From Thiohalocapsa sp. (GTDB lineage: Bacteria; Pseudomonadota; Gammaproteobacteria; Chromatiales; Chromatiaceae): a DNA stretch of 64,000 bases. Made by a program: the position numbers and the translations under genes. Position 1 is the first letter of the stretch, and each line of letters begins with the position of its first letter. The notes beneath the pieces are model-generated. The model was not told where the DNA came from and ran no database searches. It worked only from the letters and a program-made list of their open reading frames with translations. Shown one piece after another: positions 59,726 through 64,000 of the stretch. The DNA lies in contig NZ_JAJDNQ010000027.1 of the NCBI RefSeq assembly GCF_022340605.1, positions 1-64,000 on the forward strand, written 5' to 3'.

Positions 59726-60568
59726 TCAACCAGCGCCGGCCGCCGGCACCGCAGCTACAAGCGCAACGGCGAGCAACGCCAGGGTCTCGGTGAGCTCCAC
59801 CAGGGCGCCGATACCGTCGCCCGTGTAGCCGCCGAGGCGCCGCAGCAGCGAGCCTCGCCACGCGAACAGCACCAGCAGGGTAGTCCCCGCTGCGGCAGCC
59901 GCCGCCGGCACCGACGCCACACCGATGCCGGCCAGCGCGGCGGCGCTGCCCAACGCGGCGGCGAGCCAGGCCGCCCGGCGCGGCAGGTGGGCACCGAGCG
60001 CCGCGCCGAGTCCCTCGGGCCGGGCGGCCGGCGTGGTGAGCGCGAGCCAGAGGATCTGCGCCCGCCCAAGCACCGGCACCCACAGCAGCGCGGCGAGCCA
60101 CGCTCCGCTCACCGCGGGCGCCGGCAGCGTGGCCGTGACACCGCCGAGCAGCGTGACCAGTGCGCCGAGCTTCGCAAGCAGGTTCAGCACCAGGGTCGCC
60201 ACGCCCATGGCGCCGATGTGGGGGTCCTTGAGGATGGCGAAGGTCCGCTCCCGGCTGCCGAGGCCGCCCACCCACGCATCGGCACAGTCGGCGAGCCCAT
60301 CCAGATGCAGCGCGCCCGTGGACCAGACCCAGAGCACTAGCAGCAGCACGGCGAGCGCTGGCGCACCGGCCGGCAGGACGCCGAGCGCCTGCGCGGCCAG
60401 ACCGAGGCCGGACAGCACAGCTCCAATCAGGAGCCCGATGACGGGATAAAACGGCGCCGCATGCCCGTACAGCGCTGGCGGCGCGTCCGCGGATGCCGGA
60501 AAGGGCCAGCGCGTCAGGAATCGCCCCGCCAGCAGCAGCGCCCGCCAGCCATCCACCAGCGCCCCCAT
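59726..60568 (-). CDS. cobS: Adenosylcobinamide-GDP ribazoletransferase
   Basis: The inner-membrane enzyme that joins activated cobinamide and alpha-ribazole, the last assembly step of cobalamin. The 280-residue product is strongly hydrophobic with the family motifs FLTRWPFP at the start, the conserved acidic GALHLDGLADCADAWVGG, and the DPHIGAMG motif. An ATG at 60568 is used; a TTG 36 bases upstream could add 12 residues. Together with the CobC-like gene at the right edge this fits a cobalamin region. Confidence 0.95.
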   Translation of the reverse strand: MGALVDGWRALLLAGRFLTRWPFPASADAPPALYGHAAPFYPVIGLLIGAVLSGLGLAAQALGVLPAGAPALAVLLLVLWVWSTGALHLDGLADCADAWVGGLGSRERTFAILKDPHIGAMGVATLVLNLLAKLGALVTLLGGVTATLPAPAVSGAWLAALLWVPVLGRAQILWLALTTPAARPEGLGAALGAHLPRRAAWLAAALGSAAALAGIGVASVPAAAAAAGTTLLVLFAWRGSLLRRLGGYTGDGIGALVELTETLALLAVALVAAVPAAGAG

Positions 60569-60596
60569 AGATGCCCCGGACCAGGCGGCGGAACGC

Positions 60597-61526
60597 TCAG
60601 GCAAAGCTGGCTCGCAGCCGACCGGCGAGCAGCACCGCGCTCAACACGGCGGCACCGGCAACGACACCGATGAGCCCATTGACGACAGGTGCCAGGAGCC
60701 CGTTCAGCAGTGGCAGGCCGTACAGCGCCTCGGCGAGGTACTCGACGCCGTGATGCAGCGCCGGGATGCCATGCACCAGGATGCCGCCGCCCACCAAGAA
60801 CATGGCGATCATGCCCAGCAGCGACAGCGTCTTCATCAGGTAGGGGGCGGCGCTCAGGATGGCACGGCCGAGCCGGTGCCGAAGCTCCGTCCACAGGCCC
60901 TCGCCCTGGCGCTTGCTGAGGTAAAGCCCCAGGTCGTCCAGCTTGACGATGCCGGCGACGAGGCCATAGACACCGACGGTCATCAAGACGGCCACCCCCG
61001 CGAGCACGGCGATGCGCGCCGGCAGGGCTGCAGTGGCGACGATGCCCAGCGTAATGACCACAATTTCCGCCGACAGCACGAAATCCGTGCGGATTGCGCC
61101 CCTGACCTTCTGCCGCTCCAGGGCGGCGATGTCCGTCTTCGGGTCCGTCAGCGCATCGGCGAGCTCCTGGTGGCGGTCCGTATCGTCCTGTGGATGCAGG
61201 TAGTTGCGCGAGAGCTTCTCGAACCCCTCGTAGCTCAGGAACAAGCCACCTGCCATCAGCAGCGGCGTCAGCACCCAAGGAGCGACCACACTCAGCACCA
61301 GCGCCACCGGCACCAGAATCAGCTTGTTCAACAGTGAGCCCTTGAACACCGCCCACACCACCGGGATCTCGCGCTCGGCACGCACACCGGTGACCTGTTC
61401 CGCGTTCACCGCCAGGTCATCGCCCAGCACACCGGCCGTCTTGCGCGCGGCCACCTTGGTGAGCAGCGCCACATCGTCGAGAACGGTGGCGATATCGTCG
61501 AACAGCGCGAGCAGACTGGTGGCCAT
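60597..61526 (-). CDS. DUF808/YedI-family membrane protein
   Basis: The product has 309 residues, with at least seven hydrophobic segments (for example NKLILVPVALVLSVVAPWVLTPLLMAGGLFLSYEG and SAEIVVITLGIVATAALPARIAVLAGVAVLM). It starts MATSLLALFDDIATVLDDVALLTKVAARKTAGVLGDDLAVNAEQ, a typical DUF808 N-terminus. Function unknown; inner membrane. AAGGA lies 7 nt before the ATG. Confidence 0.93.
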   Translation of the reverse strand: MATSLLALFDDIATVLDDVALLTKVAARKTAGVLGDDLAVNAEQVTGVRAEREIPVVWAVFKGSLLNKLILVPVALVLSVVAPWVLTPLLMAGGLFLSYEGFEKLSRNYLHPQDDTDRHQELADALTDPKTDIAALERQKVRGAIRTDFVLSAEIVVITLGIVATAALPARIAVLAGVAVLMTVGVYGLVAGIVKLDDLGLYLSKRQGEGLWTELRHRLGRAILSAAPYLMKTLSLLGMIAMFLVGGGILVHGIPALHHGVEYLAEALYGLPLLNGLLAPVVNGLIGVVAGAAVLSAVLLAGRLRASFA

Positions 61527-61617
61527 CGAGAATCCTTGGTCAACGGGCGGCGGGCGCCGGCACGTTAGCAGTGCCCGGCGCCCGCGGCAACATCGCCCAC
61601 CGCCCGCTGACCGCGGC

Positions 61618-62646
61618 TCAGCCCCGCTCCAGCCGATGCAGCGTGATCTCCGGCGGACAGAAGTAGCGCAGCGGCACACCGCAGGCGCCGGTGCCCACGG
61701 AGGTATAGCCGTGCAGTTCCTGATAGCGCCATGCGCCCGCCTGCATCGGCTTGGGCGCGTCGCAGACCCGCACCAGCGCATGCCCGCCCGGCAGACAGCA
61801 CTGCCCGCCATGGGTGTGACCCGAGAGCATCACGTCGAAGCCGTGTCCGGCCGCCTCGCGATAGGTCTCCGGCGAATGGCAGAGCAGCACGGAGAAGGCG
61901 CCGTCCGGAATCGCATCGCGCACCCCGGCGAGATCGTGGGTGCGGTAGAAGTTCGGATCATCCACGCCGGCGAGGTAGAGCTCGGCGCCGCCGAAGCGGA
62001 TGCGGTCCACCTCGTTCAGCAGGAAGCGCATGCCCGCACGCTCCAGCGGCGGCACGATCTCGATGAAGTCGTGATTGCCGAGCACGCCGTAGACCGGTCC
62101 CCGCAACGCCGCCAGCAGCGTCACGGTCTCCATCACCGACGGCTCTTGATCGGCGCAGGTCTTGTTGCGGAAGTCGCCGGTGATGACGGCGACATCGTAG
62201 TCAACGCCGCGCAAGCGGTCGCGGATGACAGCCCCCAGCGCCGGGTCCAGGTCCAGGTGCAGGTCGCTCAGTTGCAGCAGCGTGAGCCCCTCCAGACCGG
62301 CCGGCAGCCGCGGATGGCGAATGCGGTGCTCGACCAATCTGAGGCCGAGAAAGTTGTTACGACCCCAACGGTAGATCCCGAGCAGCCGGGCGAGGCGTTC
62401 CACCAGCGCATCAATTTCCACCACCCGCCCGAGCCCGAACAGGATCTCTTCCTGGTGGGCCTCGCCGGCGGCATGGTAGACCTGGGTATTGAGCCGCTGG
62501 CGCAACCGTGACTTGCCCAGGCGCCGGCCGAGTTGCTCGTAGTCGCCGGGCGCAAGTGACGTCTCGCCAAGCGCCGCGGTGTTCGGGAGCGGCGCGGCAG
62601 GCCGTGCCGAGCCGTCCGCCCCTCCCGCCTCGGACATCTTTGACAT
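61618..62646 (-). CDS. Metallophosphoesterase
   Basis: The product (342 residues) has the calcineurin-like phosphoesterase motifs in order: LQLSDLHLDL, VAVITGDFRN, VYGVLGNHDF, and the later LLCHSPETY and SGHTHGGQ with metal-binding histidines. The N-terminal 100 residues form a helical part typical of the UDP-diacylglucosamine-hydrolase-like or YkuE-type enzymes; the substrate is uncertain. The ATG at 62646 has GGGAGG 8 nt before it and is preferred over ATGs at 62664 and 62637. Confidence 0.88.
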   Translation of the reverse strand: MSKMSEAGGADGSARPAAPLPNTAALGETSLAPGDYEQLGRRLGKSRLRQRLNTQVYHAAGEAHQEEILFGLGRVVEIDALVERLARLLGIYRWGRNNFLGLRLVEHRIRHPRLPAGLEGLTLLQLSDLHLDLDPALGAVIRDRLRGVDYDVAVITGDFRNKTCADQEPSVMETVTLLAALRGPVYGVLGNHDFIEIVPPLERAGMRFLLNEVDRIRFGGAELYLAGVDDPNFYRTHDLAGVRDAIPDGAFSVLLCHSPETYREAAGHGFDVMLSGHTHGGQCCLPGGHALVRVCDAPKPMQAGAWRYQELHGYTSVGTGACGVPLRYFCPPEITLHRLERG

Positions 62647-62904
62647 GCGCAGATCCTCCCGCATATCTCTGAGTTTGGTGCTGGGGATAATAGCGCCGCC
62701 GGGGTCGCGTGCTTCGGAGGTTGCGCCCCATCGCCCCGGAGCCGGAAGGAGGCCGCCTGTCAACCCGTCCGGCACGGGCATCGGGCATCAGCCATCGAGG
62801 AAGTGCGGGACCTGGCGCTGGTATGCCGCGGGACCAACGGATTTGCATTATCTTTTTCTGGTGAGACCTAGCGGCGTCTCGGGGTGTTGGACCGGATACA
62901 AGAC

Positions 62905-63513
62905 ATGCGGCTGTTCCAGCAAATCGACCCCCGAACTTTTGTGTACCGCGTCGACGCACGCGGTCGCCTGATTGCTGTCAACGACGCGTGGCTCGCCTTT
63001 GCGGCCGAGAACGACTGGCCCATCGCCGTGGGCGATATCATCGGCCGGCCTCTGATGGATTTCATTGCCGATGAGCACCTGCGCTATCTGTACGGCCTGC
63101 TGATGGGCCGGCTGCGCGCGGGCCGGGGTCCGCTGCGCTTCCGCTACCGCTGCGACGCACCGGACGCACGCAGGCACATGGAGATGTTGATGCTTTACGA
63201 CAAGACGGAGCGGGAGATCGAGTTCCAGAGCCGCGTGGTGCGCATCGAGCGACGCTCGCCACAGGACCTGCTGCGCATCGATCACCCTGCCGACGAGCGC
63301 CGCCTGGACATTTGCAGCTCCTGCAAGCGCGTGGACCTGGGCCAACAATGGGTCGAAGTGGAGGACGCGGTGATCCGCCTGCGACTGTTCGAGAGCGAAC
63401 TGCTGCCGCGCACCCGGCACTCTATCTGCCCCGACTGCGCGAAGGACTTGGCGGGGCTCGCCAAGTCCGGGCCGGCGTCGTCGTCCCGCCCGGCGGCGTC
63501 CCGGCGCGCCTGA
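62905..63513 (+). CDS. PAS-like protein with zinc-finger tail
   Basis: The 202-residue product begins with a PAS-like domain (YRVDARGRLIAVNDAWLAFAAENDW, IIGRPLMDFIADEHLRYLY, LRFRYRCDAPDARRHMEM), followed by a part with two Cys-x2-Cys pairs (ICSSCKRVD near residue 140 and SICPDCAKD near 180) that could bind zinc. There is no kinase or output domain, so it may act as a small sensor or adaptor. The ATG at 62905 is used; a GTG at 62884 is an alternative. Function unknown. Confidence 0.75.
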   Translation: MRLFQQIDPRTFVYRVDARGRLIAVNDAWLAFAAENDWPIAVGDIIGRPLMDFIADEHLRYLYGLLMGRLRAGRGPLRFRYRCDAPDARRHMEMLMLYDKTEREIEFQSRVVRIERRSPQDLLRIDHPADERRLDICSSCKRVDLGQQWVEVEDAVIRLRLFESELLPRTRHSICPDCAKDLAGLAKSGPASSSRPAASRRA

Positions 63514-63557
63514 TCAGGTCGGCCCGCGCCCACCAGTTTCTGCCCACCAGTTCCCGC

Positions 63558-64000
63558 TCAGCGGTCTGCGCGCGGCGGTCCCCCGTCACAGCCGTGCGCC
63601 ACCAGGCTCGGCAAGCCGGCGCCATCCGGCAGCCGCACGCGGCTGCGGCAGGCATGCGGCACCTCCAGCAGCAACAGCGACGCGTCCGCCATCCCCAGCA
63701 CCTCGCCGAGGATCACCCGCAGCACGCCGCCGTGGGTCAGCACCAGCTGCCGCTGCGCCGGTGCCGCCAGGATGCCCCGCCAGGCCGTCGCCACGCGCTG
63801 CCGGAAGGCCGCGAACGGCTCGGCGCCGGGCGGCGTGTAACCGCCCGGGTCGCGCCAGAAGGCATCCAGCTCCGGCGCCGGGATCGCCGCGGCCGTACAT
63901 CCCTCCCAGGTGCCGAAGTGGCGCTCGCGCAACCCGGGCAGCTCGCGCACCGGTCGTTCCAGCCGCTGGCCCAGTTCCCGTGCGAATTCCGCACAGCGCC
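63558..64000 (-). CDS. Histidine phosphatase, CobC-like, C-terminal part
   Basis: The frame is open to the right edge, so the start lies outside the window, including the RHG motif expected at its N-terminus. Visible are RCAEFARELGQRLERPVRELPGLRERHFGTWEG (CobC-type), the late catalytic region LVLTHGGVLRVILGEVLGM, and a stop at 63558. CobC removes phosphate from alpha-ribazole phosphate in cobalamin assembly; CobS in the window supports that reading over general phosphoglycerate-mutase types. Confidence 0.8.
   Translation of the reverse strand, partial: RCAEFARELGQRLERPVRELPGLRERHFGTWEGCTAAAIPAPELDAFWRDPGGYTPPGAEPFAAFRQRVATAWRGILAAPAQRQLVLTHGGVLRVILGEVLGMADASLLLLEVPHACRSRVRLPDGAGLPSLVAHGCDGGPPRADR

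Overview
The window is G+C-rich DNA, densely packed with full-length housekeeping and accessory genes on both strands, that looks chromosomal and gammaproteobacterial. Gene content and order fit a purple sulfur bacterium or a close relative in the Chromatiales: an S-adenosylhomocysteine (SAH) riboswitch before ahcY-metF, three-domain NifU plus NifS, an ABC urea transporter, EF-P with EpmA, LapB next to PyrF, DUF29 and Uma2 proteins, and many dispersed palindromic repeats. The family-level placement is inference; no rRNA or tRNA gene was seen.

Layout. 1-675: 5' part of a group II intron on the minus strand, with the first codons of its reverse transcriptase at the left edge. 1066-3580: SAH riboswitch, ahcY, metF (methyl cycle). 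3581-6325: decayed stretch, a five-bladed propeller protein, a small unknown gene. 6595-12258: SulP transporter, exported EEP-family hydrolase with cytochrome b561, a methyltransferase with a TrmO-type gene. 12681-16311: rpe, gph, trpE. 16339-18531: FHA protein and zinc peptidase on the minus strand. 19197-22460: rpoH and two exported unknowns. 22713-26065: nifU-nifS behind a sigma-54 promoter with an upstream NifA-type site, then two tiny genes behind a second sigma-54-like promoter. 26396-34856: CBS protein, pseudogene remnants, an RND efflux pair, a hybrid histidine kinase. 35209-42534: urtABC, urtD, DUF29 and urtE on the minus strand, behind a sigma-54 promoter with an NtrC-type site. 43050-51281: Uma2, epmA, efp, DUF2845, greA, carB, carA. 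51611-59612: trxC and cnoX-like thioredoxins, a diguanylate cyclase, galU, pyrF, lapB, an SDR. 59726-64000: cobS, DUF808, a phosphoesterase, a PAS/zinc protein and an incomplete cobC-like phosphatase.

How the parts fit. The two nitrogen blocks look regulated alike: NifU and NifS build Fe-S clusters for nitrogenase, and UrtABCDE brings in urea when nitrogen is scarce. Both have -24/-12 promoters with an activator palindrome about 100 bp upstream of the predicted start. The pair of small genes just after nifS shares this promoter type and is the best candidate here for an undescribed unit. AhcY and MetF belong to the activated-methyl cycle, which the methyltransferases feed.

At least four families of short palindromic repeats (REP-like GTGGGAGCG, GTAGGTCGGG pairs, GTGTCGCC palindromes and a GTCGTT/CGACCA element) occupy most of the longer gaps. 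One REP-like copy lies inside the urtB reading frame and has become protein sequence.
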